A stretch of DNA of 64,000 nucleotides from Naasia lichenicola (GCF_004801885.1 NZ_SSSM01000001.1:806001-870000), one strand, 5' to 3'. Positions 15,174 through 22,980 are shown, counted from the stretch's first letter. Notes: generated from the letters alone by a model not told the origin. Program-made: numbers and translations.

Positions 15174-16268
15174 ATGCGATGCAGCATCGTTCCGCCCTAC
15201 CTGCTGGCCCGGATCGCGGCGAGCGCCGACGATCGTGCGATGCCGGTCGTCGCACGGGCTGCGCGACGCGCGCTCGTCGAGAGCATGCCGGTCCGCCTCG
15301 CCCGGAACGCCGCTCCCGAGGCGTTCCGAGGCAGGGACTTCGGCACCGAGCGGAGAGATCTCAGGGCGGCCACGCGATCCCCGCAGCGGACGATCTCGGA
15401 CGCCGAGTCGACCGAGACCCTGCCCGGTCATGTGGTGCGTCGCGAGGGAGCCGCGCCGGTCGGCGATGCGGCGGCCGACGAGGCCTACGACGGACTCGGG
15501 GCCACCTTCGCGCTGTACGACGAGGTGTTCGACCGCGACTCCATCGACGACCGCGGTCTGCCGCTCGACGCCACCGTGCACTACGGCGAGGAGTACGACA
15601 ACGCCTTCTGGGACGGCACGCGGATGGTGTTCGGCGACGGGGACGGCGAGATCTTCCGGCGCTTCACCGTCTCGATCGACGTCATCGGGCACGAGCTCAC
15701 CCACGGCGTCACCCAGTTCACGGCGGGGCTGCTCTACCAGGGCCAGTCAGGAGCGCTCAATGAGTCGATGAGCGACGTCTTCGGGGCGATGGTGGCGCAG
15801 CACCAGCTGGGTCAGAGCGTCGAGCAGGCGACCTGGCTGATCGGCGCCGGGCTGTTCACCGACCGCGTCGAGGGCGTGGCGCTGCGCTCGATGAAAGCTC
15901 CCGGAACGGCCTACGACGACGACATCCTCGGCAAGGATCCGCAGCCCGCCCACATGGACGAGTATGTGGACACGCCTGACGACGACGGCGGGGTGCACAT
16001 CAACTCCGGCATCCCGAACCGGGCGTTCCAGCTCGCGGCGACCGCGATCGGCGGCACGTCGTGGACCGGCGCAGGTCCGGTCTGGTGGGCGGCGCTGCGG
16101 TCCGCAACTCTCCGGCCCGACGCGGACTTCGCCGCATTCGCGGGTGAGACCGTCGCCGCCGCGACGACCGCCTTCGGGCAGGGATCCCTCAAGCGGGAGG
16201 CGGTCGTGGATGCCTGGCGCACGGTCGGCATCGAGCCGGCGCACCCGTTGCCCGAGCCGGCCGAATAG
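15174..16268 (+). CDS. Protealysin-like M4 metallopeptidase
   Basis: The 364-residue zinc protease belongs to the thermolysin (M4) family, protealysin subgroup. It has the short protealysin propeptide beginning CSIVPPYLLARIA rather than a long FTP/PepSY prodomain, and no signal peptide, as is usual for this subgroup. The zinc site is HELTH (GHELTHGVTQF) with the third ligand in GALNESMSDVFG, and the active-site His is in DGGVHINSGIPNRAF. The C-terminal helical domain is complete. The ATG at 15174 is supported by the TAGCGT box 7 nt upstream. The next gene, 9 bp downstream, encodes an emfourin-type inhibitor, so the pair forms a protease-inhibitor operon. Secretion route and substrate are unknown. 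Confidence 0.92.
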   Translation: MRCSIVPPYLLARIAASADDRAMPVVARAARRALVESMPVRLARNAAPEAFRGRDFGTERRDLRAATRSPQRTISDAESTETLPGHVVRREGAAPVGDAAADEAYDGLGATFALYDEVFDRDSIDDRGLPLDATVHYGEEYDNAFWDGTRMVFGDGDGEIFRRFTVSIDVIGHELTHGVTQFTAGLLYQGQSGALNESMSDVFGAMVAQHQLGQSVEQATWLIGAGLFTDRVEGVALRSMKAPGTAYDDDILGKDPQPAHMDEYVDTPDDDGGVHINSGIPNRAFQLAATAIGGTSWTGAGPVWWAALRSATLRPDADFAAFAGETVAAATTAFGQGSLKREAVVDAWRTVGIEPAHPLPEPAE

Positions 16269-16277
16269 AGGCGTGCC

Positions 16278-16535
16278 GTGATCACGATCACCATCACGCG
16301 CACGGGCGGCTTCGCCGGCATCAGCCGCCAGTGGACCCTGCAGATGGAGGCGACCGAGTGGCGCGAGCTGGTGAGCGCGGCAGCCCCTCCCCCACCATCC
16401 GCACCGGACGGGTCGGCCGATCGCTTCGTCTACCGGATCCGTGGCGGGCGGCGCTCTCTGACGATCCCCGACTCCCACCTCGACGGTCCATGGCGCGAGC
16501 TGGTGGATCGCGCGCGCAGCGCCGGCGAGCCGTGA
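16278..16535 (+). CDS. Emfourin-like protealysin inhibitor
   Basis: This 85-residue protein resembles emfourin, the proteinaceous inhibitor encoded next to protealysins. Visible hallmarks are the N-terminal strand ITITRTGGFAGISRQWTL, the middle FVYRIR strand, and the end DGPWRELVDRAR. It starts at GTG 16278 with GAGG 6 nt upstream overlapping the end of the protease gene, so it is co-transcribed. Its likely role is to keep the intracellular protease inactive. No signal peptide is present. The Pro/Ala linker near residues 35-45 is variable. Assignment rests on the sequence pattern plus its position. Confidence 0.82.
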   Translation: MITITITRTGGFAGISRQWTLQMEATEWRELVSAAAPPPPSAPDGSADRFVYRIRGGRRSLTIPDSHLDGPWRELVDRARSAGEP

Positions 16536-16591
16536 CCCCCCGCCGACACGCTCGACACGCGCGATGCCTTCGCCCTGTCGGACGCCGCCGG

Positions 16592-16597
16592 TAGCGT
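16592..16597 (+). promoter_or_regulatory. -10 box (TAGCGT), leaderless promoter of LRV protein
   Basis: TAGCGT ends 6 nt before the ATG at 16604. Confidence 0.5.
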
Positions 16598-16603
16598 CGA
16601 CGC

Positions 16604-17056
16604 ATGTCGTGCATCCGCTTCAACACGTCCGCCATGCGCGCCCAGATGCGCGAGGGTCAGCGCTTGGGCCTCACCAGCGGGGACGCGGCGCTGCTGCATC
16701 TCTCCCCCGCCGTGACGCCGAGCAAGATCGAGCGCCTGCGCCTGCTCGCCGTCAACGCCAATCCGCGGATCCGCGAATCGGTCGCGAGCAGCCGCAACAC
16801 CCCCGCCGACCTGTTCGAGCTCCTCGCTCGCGATCCCGATGAGGGTGTGCGGGCATGCGTCGCCCGCAACGAGACCACCCCGTGCGATCTGCTGCGCGAG
16901 CTCGCCGCCGACAAGAGCGAGAAGGTGCGCGGCTGGGTCGCCCTCAACTACTTCGTGCCCGACGACGCCATGCAGCTGCTGGCGGCCGATCGCAGCAAGG
17001 TCGTCCGCGGTCTCGCCGCCTGGAAGGCGACCGTCGCGGAGCCCGCCTCCGTCTGA
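16604..17056 (+). CDS. Small leucine-rich-repeat-variant (LRV) protein
   Basis: The 150-residue protein holds about three and a half tandem helical repeats of 24 residues between roughly residues 46 and 142, each of the form LAxDxxxxVRxxVAxNxxTPxxLLxxL. This matches the LRV/HEAT-like superhelix known from an Azotobacter iron-sulfur protein. The N-terminal 45 residues (MSCIRFNTSAMRAQMREG) are helical and have one Cys, with no Fe-S cysteine cluster. Function is unknown; such proteins usually act as scaffolds. The ATG is fixed by a leaderless -10 at 16592-16597. It follows the emfourin gene by 68 bp on the same strand but has its own promoter. Confidence 0.75.
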   Translation: MSCIRFNTSAMRAQMREGQRLGLTSGDAALLHLSPAVTPSKIERLRLLAVNANPRIRESVASSRNTPADLFELLARDPDEGVRACVARNETTPCDLLRELAADKSEKVRGWVALNYFVPDDAMQLLAADRSKVVRGLAAWKATVAEPASV

Positions 17057-17109
17057 GCCTGCCGTCGAGCCTGGGCCGTCGGGTGGCCGTCGGATGGGTG
17101 GGGTCTCCT

Positions 17110-17183
17110 GAATTCAGGCCGAAGTGCGGAATGCAGGTCGATTCACAAGATATGGCCGGAGAACGGCACTTCGTCCTGAATTC
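17110..17183. repeat. Imperfect 20-bp inverted repeat in convergent gap
   Basis: GAATTCAGGCCGAAGTGCGG (17110-17129) and its inverted partner (17164-17183, ending GTCCTGAATTC) match at 18 of 20 positions, with a 34-nt spacer. It lies between the LRV gene and the converging NUDIX gene. The remaining bases of the 237-bp gap (17184-17293) hold no visible gene. Confidence 0.6.
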
Positions 17184-17293
17184 GTCATGGTGAGTTCAGG
17201 TCCTGGTGGGAGATGCCGGACCCGTCGGCCTTCCTGATCCTGTTTTCCGCGCCACCTCGAGAATGCGGGACGCGAGTGGCGTGCCGGACGCTG

Positions 17294-18274
17294 TCAGCTA
17301 TCCAGCGTGTCGATCAGCTCGAGCAGCGCGCGTGGGCCGACGACGCGTGCACCCAGTGCCCGCACCGAGTCGGCGAGCGCACGATCGGCCGTGACCACCA
17401 CGGTCACGGAGTCCGAGTGCTCGGCGGCCAGGCTCACCAGCTCGCGGATCCGCGAGTCGCCATCCGTCGACGCCAGCTCGATGGTCAGACCCGCTGAGGA
17501 GGAGCCGCCGCCCGCCGATGCGCCAGTCGCCGCGCTCCCGGACGCACTCGGGGATGGGATCGTGGCTTGCTTCGCCTCGCCCTCGAGCACCAGCACGAGG
17601 CGCGGCCACCAGGTGTGCCCTGGCAGCTCCAGCAGCGCAGCGGGGACTCCCCGCGCTGCCAGGCGCTCGAGCGATGCAGCCAGCCTCTGCGCGGCACCGG
17701 GCCGGTCCTTCCACCAGGCATCGGGTCGTGAGCCGACCACGTTGGCGGCGTCGATGATCAGCGTGGGGGCTGCTCGCAGCTGAGCCCGCAGCTCCGGCCA
17801 TGAGGCGGCGAACCCCGGATGCAGGGGCAGGTCGTCGACCTCGTCGATGGGCACCCAGGCGAGCGCGATGCTCTCGGCATCGCCGATCACCGGCTCGAAG
17901 CGCTCCTCCACCGAGGCCACGACGGTCGTGTAGGTCCAGACGTCGAGGTCGAGCACGCTGGTGAACTGCACCCGGAGCCGGTCACCCGGGACGCCCGCCT
18001 CCTCGGCGGCCTCGCGGATGGCGCCTTCGACCGCGGACTCGTCCGAGTGCCGCGCGCCGCCGGGAAGTCCCCATGTGCCGCCGAAGTGGCTGTAGCCGGC
18101 GCGATGCTGGAGCAGCACTCCTGCATCGGGCGCGTGCACGAGGAGTCCGGCGGCGCCGAACGCACCCCAGAATCGACGTCCGTCGGGCAGCATCACCCAC
18201 TCATCCCCCGACCCCAGCGGGCGTCGAGGCATCGGGGCGCCCTGAGGCAGCACCGAGTCGGACGGAATGCTCAC
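17294..18274 (-). CDS. NUDIX hydrolase fused to a NYN/YacP-like nuclease domain
   Basis: The 326-residue protein has a NUDIX domain at its N-terminus with the full box GGARHSDESAVEGAIREA followed by AEEAGV (Gx5Ex7REUxEExGU), so it hydrolyses a nucleoside diphosphate linked to another moiety. From about residue 170 a second domain begins with TLIIDAANVVGSRPDAWW and ends VVVTADRALADSVRALGARV, the pattern of NYN/PIN-like (YacP) RNases, with acidic residues in the expected first and later strands. A Ser/Gly/Ala-rich loop interrupts the second domain. The fusion suggests a role in RNA end or nucleotide clean-up. The GTG start at 18274 has only a weak CAGGCT element upstream. The neighbouring SDR gene is divergent. 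Confidence 0.8.
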   Translation of the reverse strand: MSIPSDSVLPQGAPMPRRPLGSGDEWVMLPDGRRFWGAFGAAGLLVHAPDAGVLLQHRAGYSHFGGTWGLPGGARHSDESAVEGAIREAAEEAGVPGDRLRVQFTSVLDLDVWTYTTVVASVEERFEPVIGDAESIALAWVPIDEVDDLPLHPGFAASWPELRAQLRAAPTLIIDAANVVGSRPDAWWKDRPGAAQRLAASLERLAARGVPAALLELPGHTWWPRLVLVLEGEAKQATIPSPSASGSAATGASAGGGSSSAGLTIELASTDGDSRIRELVSLAAEHSDSVTVVVTADRALADSVRALGARVVGPRALLELIDTLDS

Positions 18275-18360
18275 GCTTCAGCCTGTCACACGCACGATGG
18301 CCGTCCGCCCTCCGTGGGTCAGCCTTCGTGACGGCCGACGGTCACGTTCGATTCAGGAAG

Positions 18361-18376
18361 GCCCCCTGCCGGGGGC
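18361..18376 (+). other. GC hairpin in the SDR leader
   Basis: GCCCCC and GGGGGC form a 6-bp stem with a TGCC loop about 40 nt upstream of the SDR start codon. It may fold in the mRNA leader; no riboswitch class is recognised. Confidence 0.25.
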
Positions 18377-18415
18377 GCTCACCCCGATCCCAGGAAAGGC
18401 GGCCACGGTGAACAC

Positions 18416-19342
18416 ATGGCAAGCGACCAGACAGCACCCGATCAAACAGCGCCCGATCAATACGTGTTCAGCGATCCGACGACGCGCTACCCGAGGATCA
18501 GCCCACCGGAGCAGCACCAGGACGAGCCCGGACTCCAATCGAGGATGACGCCGGTGCCCGACCTCGGCGAGGACAGCTACCGCGGCACCGGGCGACTGAC
18601 CGGGCGCCGCGCGCTCATCACCGGCGCCGATTCGGGGATCGGCGCGGCCGTGGCGATCGCCTTCGCCCGCGAGGGCGCCGACGTCGCCCTCTCCTACCTT
18701 CCCGCCGAGCAGTCCGACGCCGACCACGTGGTCGAGCAGATCGAGGCCGCGGGACGGAGGGCGCTGCCCCTGCCCGGCGACATCCGCACCTCCGAGTTCT
18801 GCCGCTTGCTCGTCGCGGACGCGGTGGAGGGACTCGGAGGACTGGACATCGTCGTCAACGTCGCCGGCAAGCAGATCGTCCAGGAGCGACTCGAGGACCT
18901 GAGCGACGAGCAGTTCGAGGCGACCTTCCAGACCAACGTCTTCGCCATGTTCTGGATCATCAAGGCGGCGCTGCCCCATCTGTCCGCCGGCTCGACCATC
19001 ATCAACACCGCCTCGCTCGAGGCCTACACCCCGGCGCCGATGCGCATCGACTACGCGACGACCAAGGGCGCGATCAACAACTTCTCGAAGGGTCTCGCCC
19101 AGCAGCTCGCTCCGCGCGGCATCCGGGTCAACGTCGTGGCGCCCGGTCCGACCTGGAGCGCCCTGCAGGTCACCGACGGAGTCCCCACCGAGGAGCTGCC
19201 GGAATTCGGCTCCGAGACGCCGCTCGGCCGCGCGGGCCAGCCCGCGGAGCTCGCCCCCGCGTACGTCTTCCTGGCATCGCCGGAGTCGAGCTTCGTGCTC
19301 GGGACCACCCTCACGGTGACCGGCGGCATGCCCACCCCATAG
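18416..19342 (+). CDS. SDR-family NAD(P)-dependent oxidoreductase
   Basis: The 308-residue classical short-chain dehydrogenase carries TGADSGIG for cofactor binding, the NVAGKQ segment, catalytic Tyr and Lys in YATTKGA, and the C-terminal TLTVTGGMPTP. A 55-residue N-terminal extension with PEQHQDEPGLQSRMTP is typical of the YhdF/YhxC/GsSDR-like group, often linked to stress. Substrate unknown. The ATG at 18416 has a weak AAAGG site upstream (GGAAAGG, 18393-18399). The first residues hold a short duplication (DQTAPDQTAPDQ) encoded by an imperfect DNA repeat at 18423-18460. It converges with the small gene at 19374. Confidence 0.88.
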   Translation: MASDQTAPDQTAPDQYVFSDPTTRYPRISPPEQHQDEPGLQSRMTPVPDLGEDSYRGTGRLTGRRALITGADSGIGAAVAIAFAREGADVALSYLPAEQSDADHVVEQIEAAGRRALPLPGDIRTSEFCRLLVADAVEGLGGLDIVVNVAGKQIVQERLEDLSDEQFEATFQTNVFAMFWIIKAALPHLSAGSTIINTASLEAYTPAPMRIDYATTKGAINNFSKGLAQQLAPRGIRVNVVAPGPTWSALQVTDGVPTEELPEFGSETPLGRAGQPAELAPAYVFLASPESSFVLGTTLTVTGGMPTP

Positions 19343-19373
19343 ATCGCGGGCGAGATGTCGCTGGTCCGCTGCG

Positions 19374-19658
19374 CTACTCGTAGCAGCGCATCAGGACCCA
19401 GCCGGAGTCCAGCTCGGATTCCGCGATCTCGAACATCAGCGAGTGGCCGCCCGATGTGGTGCCCTGGAAGCGCCATCCCACGACCCGTCGGGCGGCATGG
19501 GTGAGCTCCACGGCCCACGCGTCCTCGGCGAGCGGGGTCGGGGTGTCGGTCACCCGATAGCGCACCTGATCCCAGACCAGTCGCACGGGCACATTGTCGA
19601 CGAGCCATACGGCCACCTCGACGGCGGACGGGATGGACCGCACGGATTCGATGCTCAC
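19374..19658 (-). CDS. Small DUF6504-like protein, probable SOS-regulated gene
   Basis: The true gene is 94 residues and starts at GTG 19658, where GGAGG lies 7 nt upstream; the longer frame to 19892 has no such site. The sequence (VPVRLVWDQVRYRVTDTPTPL ... VVGWRFQGTTSGG ... SGWVLMRCYE) resembles DUF6504 proteins, which I recall from actinobacterial neighbourhoods of the mutagenesis genes imuA/imuB/dnaE2; that link is from memory. It is likely a small soluble beta-rich protein. A LexA-type palindrome overlaps its -10 box (TATATT, 19721-19726 on the minus strand), consistent with DNA-damage induction. No imuB or dnaE2 gene is in the window. Confidence 0.65.
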   Translation of the reverse strand: MSIESVRSIPSAVEVAVWLVDNVPVRLVWDQVRYRVTDTPTPLAEDAWAVELTHAARRVVGWRFQGTTSGGHSLMFEIAESELDSGWVLMRCYE

Positions 19659-19717
19659 GAGAACCTCCGAGATCGGGCGATCGGCCTCCGGCTGCCGAGC
19701 TGATGGATGCGAGAGAT

Positions 19718-19733
19718 TCGAATATAGGTTCGA
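19718..19733. promoter_or_regulatory. Probable LexA (SOS) box
   Basis: TCGAATATAGGTTCGA matches the actinobacterial SOS box TCGAAC-N4-GTTCGA at every fixed position except the sixth (T for C). The dyad extends by one more pair on each side (ATTCGAA ... TTCGAAT by flanks). It covers the -10 of the minus-strand gene starting at 19658. Confidence 0.65.
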
Positions 19734-19833
19734 ATGACCATCAAGGGCAAGAGCGTCCGAGCGTGTCGACGCGGTCGATGCGCGCGGGGGTGTCCAGAGA
19801 GCGCCGTGCGAGCGCGCGGTATTCTCGACGACC

Positions 19834-20571
19834 ATGTCCCCGCGGCGCGCGATCGGCATCGCCCGACTCCTCGCGGCGACGATCGGGGTCATCGCCCTCG
19901 TCTCGCGGTTCGGCTACGGGCTGGGATTCCGCAGCTTCTTCGCGGTCAACTTCTTCGGCTACCTCACCATGCAGAGCAACATGGCCGCGGTGGTGGTGGC
20001 CACCATCGCGGGGGTCACCGCGCTCCGCGGTCGGGATGAGGGCCGGCTTCTCACGGCTGCACGCGGCGCCGTCACGTGCTTCGTGATCGTCGCCGGCATC
20101 GTGTTCGCCCTGCTCGTCACCCAGGGGCCCGCGCAGGGCTACCGCATCGATGTGCCATGGTCCGACCAGGTTCTGCACTTCTGGCTGCCGTCGTTCGCGC
20201 TCCTCGACTGGCTGCTCTCGCCCGGACGCGGCCGGCTGGGCTGGCGGGTGCTGTCTCTGGTGATCGGCTATCCGACCGTGTGGGGCATCATCACCAGCAT
20301 CCGCGGCAGGCTCGTCGGCTGGTACCCGTACTTCTTCCTCGACCCCGCCCAGTCCGGGTATCCCGGGACGTTCTTCCTGTTCTCGGCCGGATCGCTCGCG
20401 CTCTTCGCGGCCGTTGCCACGGGGCTCATCCTCGCGAGCAGGCATCGCCCGCTGCTGGAGGTGATCAGGCTCCGACGAATGGCGCGAGGGCCGTCATCAG
20501 AGCGTCCGACAGCTCTCCATCCGACAGCGCCGACATCGACGAGGCCGCCTCGCCGCCGACGAGGCCGATGA
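19834..20571 (+). CDS. Pr6Pr-family integral membrane protein
   Basis: The 245-residue protein has about six transmembrane segments and the features of the FAR-17a/AIG1-like Pr6Pr family: RSFFAVNFFGYLTMQSNM near residue 33, a lone DQVLHFWLPSFALLDWLL segment with the conserved His and Asp, and GWYPYFFLDP before the last helix. Relatives in eukaryotes (AIG1/ADTRP) hydrolyse fatty-acid esters through a membrane Thr/His pair; bacterial function is unproven. The last 30 residues are Arg/Pro-rich because the gene runs 107 bp into the converging amine oxidase gene. A TATTCT -10 at 19820-19825 sits 8 nt before the ATG. Confidence 0.72.
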   Translation: MSPRRAIGIARLLAATIGVIALVSRFGYGLGFRSFFAVNFFGYLTMQSNMAAVVVATIAGVTALRGRDEGRLLTAARGAVTCFVIVAGIVFALLVTQGPAQGYRIDVPWSDQVLHFWLPSFALLDWLLSPGRGRLGWRVLSLVIGYPTVWGIITSIRGRLVGWYPYFFLDPAQSGYPGTFFLFSAGSLALFAAVATGLILASRHRPLLEVIRLRRMARGPSSERPTALHPTAPTSTRPPRRRRGR

Positions 20572-21862
20572 GCACAGGCGATCCGGTGATCGGCATCAGG
20601 TTCACCCAGTCGGTGACGATGAAATCACTGCCCAGCACGGACCACTGCACCGCATCCGTCGACCAGAACGCCTCGTCGAAGCGCACCCAGACGGATTCGA
20701 CGTCGCCGAATCCGAGTTCGGCGATCGCCGCCCGCTGATCGAACGGCAGCGGAGGCTCGATCTCGATCGCCTGCGCCTTGAGCACCCCGAGCGGCACCGT
20801 GAGGATGACCCGATCGAAGGTCACCGATTCGCCGGTGCCGAGTCGGAGGCTCACGGCGTCGTCGGTGCGGGAGATCGAGAGCACGGCGGTCGAGAGCCAC
20901 ACGGCGCTCGAGCCCAGCAGCTCGGTCACCAGCTCGGACACTCCGCCAAGGGCGACGGTGTCGGCGGCCGGAGGCAGGGTGTCGAGCCCGTACCAGGACG
21001 AGAGATCGGCGGGCTCCGCTCCCACGGAGTCGGTGATCCGCCGACGCAGCTCGGCGGTGAGGTAGTCGATCGGCGCCGGTGGATCGCCCGGGGCGAGGTT
21101 GCCCGCACCGGAGCCGTCGAGCGCGTCGCCGAGACCCAGGTCCTCCGGCCGATCGGCCGCCCACTGGGCGGCGGAGGCGATGGCGGACGCGCCGGCGTCT
21201 CGGTCCTCGGCGGTCTCCCCCGTCGGCGTGAAGAGCGCAGGCGGCGAGGAGAGGGGGGCCACGCCGTCGCCGACGGAGCGGATCACGTCGGCGTCCTGGT
21301 CGGAGGCGAAGCGTCCCGCGCCGAGTTCGACGCCGACCGGCCAGCCGTCGGGAGCCGTCGAGTGGATCCGGCCGCCGATCCGGTCGCGGGCTTCGATGAC
21401 GGTCACGTCGTAGCCCGCCGCAGCCAGCACGGCGGCGGCCGAGGCCCCCGAAGCGCCCGCTCCCACGATGGCGATGCGGTCGCTCGGCAGCGAGGATGCG
21501 TCGGCCTGGTTCGCGGCCCGCGCACCGGACGCGATGGCGCCCGTCACGGTGCCGGGCGCGTCGTCGTCGGTGGCCTCGCCGGCGAAGAAGAGCCGACCGT
21601 CGATGGCCTGGCGCAGAGCGATCCGCTGGTCGGGCGACGACCCCGTCGCGAGGAAGCTGTGGGTGCCGCGGGAGAACGGATCGTCGGCCCATGCGCTGCG
21701 CAGGATGTCGGCGGGGATCGGCACGGCCGTGGGAGTCGTGCTCGGCAGCGGGGCGGAGGTCGTCGGAGGGGGCGTGACGCGGTCGGGCTCGCAGGCGGTC
21801 AGCACCAGCACCGAGAAGCCGGCCGCCGCACCGGCGAGGAACGTCCGTCGCGAGAAGCTCAT
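20465..21862 (-). CDS. Tat-exported flavin amine oxidase with circularly permuted domain order
   Basis: The 465-residue protein begins with a twin-arginine signal (SRRTFLAG) and a lipobox (LTAC24), so it should be a Tat lipoprotein outside the membrane. Residues 58-119 (WADDPFSRGTHSF ... RLFFAGEATDDDAPGTVTGAIASGARAA) are the segment that closes the FAD site at the C-terminus of ordinary monoamine oxidases. The usual N-terminal motif VGAGASGASAAAVLAAAGYD follows at 133-152, then IGGRIHS, and the chain stops at VLIGLVGGEAASSM and about 25 further residues, just where the moved segment would normally start. The order is thus a circular permutation. Substrate unknown. TAGGCT lies 9 nt before the ATG. 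Overlaps the Pr6Pr gene. Confidence 0.85.
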   Translation of the reverse strand: MSFSRRTFLAGAAAGFSVLVLTACEPDRVTPPPTTSAPLPSTTPTAVPIPADILRSAWADDPFSRGTHSFLATGSSPDQRIALRQAIDGRLFFAGEATDDDAPGTVTGAIASGARAANQADASSLPSDRIAIVGAGASGASAAAVLAAAGYDVTVIEARDRIGGRIHSTAPDGWPVGVELGAGRFASDQDADVIRSVGDGVAPLSSPPALFTPTGETAEDRDAGASAIASAAQWAADRPEDLGLGDALDGSGAGNLAPGDPPAPIDYLTAELRRRITDSVGAEPADLSSWYGLDTLPPAADTVALGGVSELVTELLGSSAVWLSTAVLSISRTDDAVSLRLGTGESVTFDRVILTVPLGVLKAQAIEIEPPLPFDQRAAIAELGFGDVESVWVRFDEAFWSTDAVQWSVLGSDFIVTDWVNLMPITGSPVLIGLVGGEAASSMSALSDGELSDALMTALAPFVGA

Positions 21863-21988
21863 CCTGGCGTCAGCCTAGCGTCGCCGACCTGCGGACCGGC
21901 AGGGCCTGGTCAGGCGTTCCATAGACACCCCGCCTAGTGTGTCCGAGTCTGTGCCTCGGCACCCTCATCCTCAGCAGAAAGCGAATAC

Positions 21989-22978
21989 GTGCGTCTTCAC
22001 CGCTCCACCGCCCTGTCCATCGCCTCCGTCGCAGCGGTCGCCGCCCTCCTCGCGGGGTGCTCGTCAGGGGATGCGCCGACGCCGACGACCACGACCACCG
22101 CGGCGGCTGCCGTCGACGCGTGCGAGGCGACCTCGGGCAGCGCGTCGGAGTCGGTGACCGTCACCGGCGACTTCGGCGTCACCCCCACGGTGGACTTCGC
22201 CGCGGGGATCACCGCGGATGTCACCGAGCGCACCGAGATCGTCACCGGCACCGGCCCCGAGATGACGACGGGCCAGACGGCGATCATCGGCTACTCGATC
22301 TACGACGGCACGACGGCCGAGCTCGTGGACACGGTCGGGATGGACGGCGGCGACCCGGCCGCCATCCCGGTCGACACCAGCACCTACCTCACCGGCCTCA
22401 TCAAGACCTTCGGCTGCGAGCCGACGGGCACCCGTGTCGTGTCGGTGGTGCCCGCCGCCGAGGCGTTCGGCGAGCAGGGCAACGAGACCCTCGGCGTCAG
22501 CCCAGGCGACTCGCTCGTCATGGTGATCGACGTCAAGCCGATCCGCGCGACCGGCGCCGACCAGCCCGTCGTCGAAGGCCAGCCGGCCGTCAGCCTCGCC
22601 GAGGACGGCACTCCGAGCATCGCGATCCCCGCCACGGCCCCGCCCGCCGATCTGCAGGTGACGGTGCTCAAGAAGGGCACGGGCTCCGCCCTCACCGCCG
22701 ATGCGACCGCCTATGTCCAGTACGTGGGCGAGAAGTGGTCGGATGGCACGATGTTCGACGAGTCGTGGACCACCGGCGTCCGGAACTTCCCCCTGGCCAA
22801 CGTCGTCCCCGGCTTCTCGCAGGGCCTCACCGGGCAGACGATCGGCTCACAGGTGCTCATCGTCATCCCGCCGGGGCTCGGCTACGGCGAGGCGGGCAGC
22901 AGCGACAACGCCCTGGCCGGGGAGACCCTCGTCTTCGTGGTCGACATCCTGACCGCGACGGCCAGCGCAGCCCAGTAG
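21989..22978 (+). CDS. FKBP-type peptidyl-prolyl isomerase lipoprotein
   Basis: The 329-residue lipoprotein has a signal peptide with lipobox LLAGC (Cys24), a Thr-rich linker, and two FKBP-like halves. The second (about residues 220-325) is a clear FKBP domain: VQYVGEKWSDGTMFDESW, VPGFSQGLTGQTIGSQVLIVIPPGLGYG, and LVFVVDIL. The first half (about 55-190) keeps the fold pattern (GYSIYDGTTAELVDT, YLTGLIKTFGC, VSVVPAAEAFGEQG) but lacks several catalytic aromatic residues. It would help fold secreted proteins at the cell surface. GTG at 21989 is the start; TAGTGT at 21935-21940 is a plausible -10. It converges with the FHA gene and ends in a hairpin. Confidence 0.9.
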   Translation: MRLHRSTALSIASVAAVAALLAGCSSGDAPTPTTTTTAAAAVDACEATSGSASESVTVTGDFGVTPTVDFAAGITADVTERTEIVTGTGPEMTTGQTAIIGYSIYDGTTAELVDTVGMDGGDPAAIPVDTSTYLTGLIKTFGCEPTGTRVVSVVPAAEAFGEQGNETLGVSPGDSLVMVIDVKPIRATGADQPVVEGQPAVSLAEDGTPSIAIPATAPPADLQVTVLKKGTGSALTADATAYVQYVGEKWSDGTMFDESWTTGVRNFPLANVVPGFSQGLTGQTIGSQVLIVIPPGLGYGEAGSSDNALAGETLVFVVDILTATASAAQ

Positions 22979-22980
22979 CC

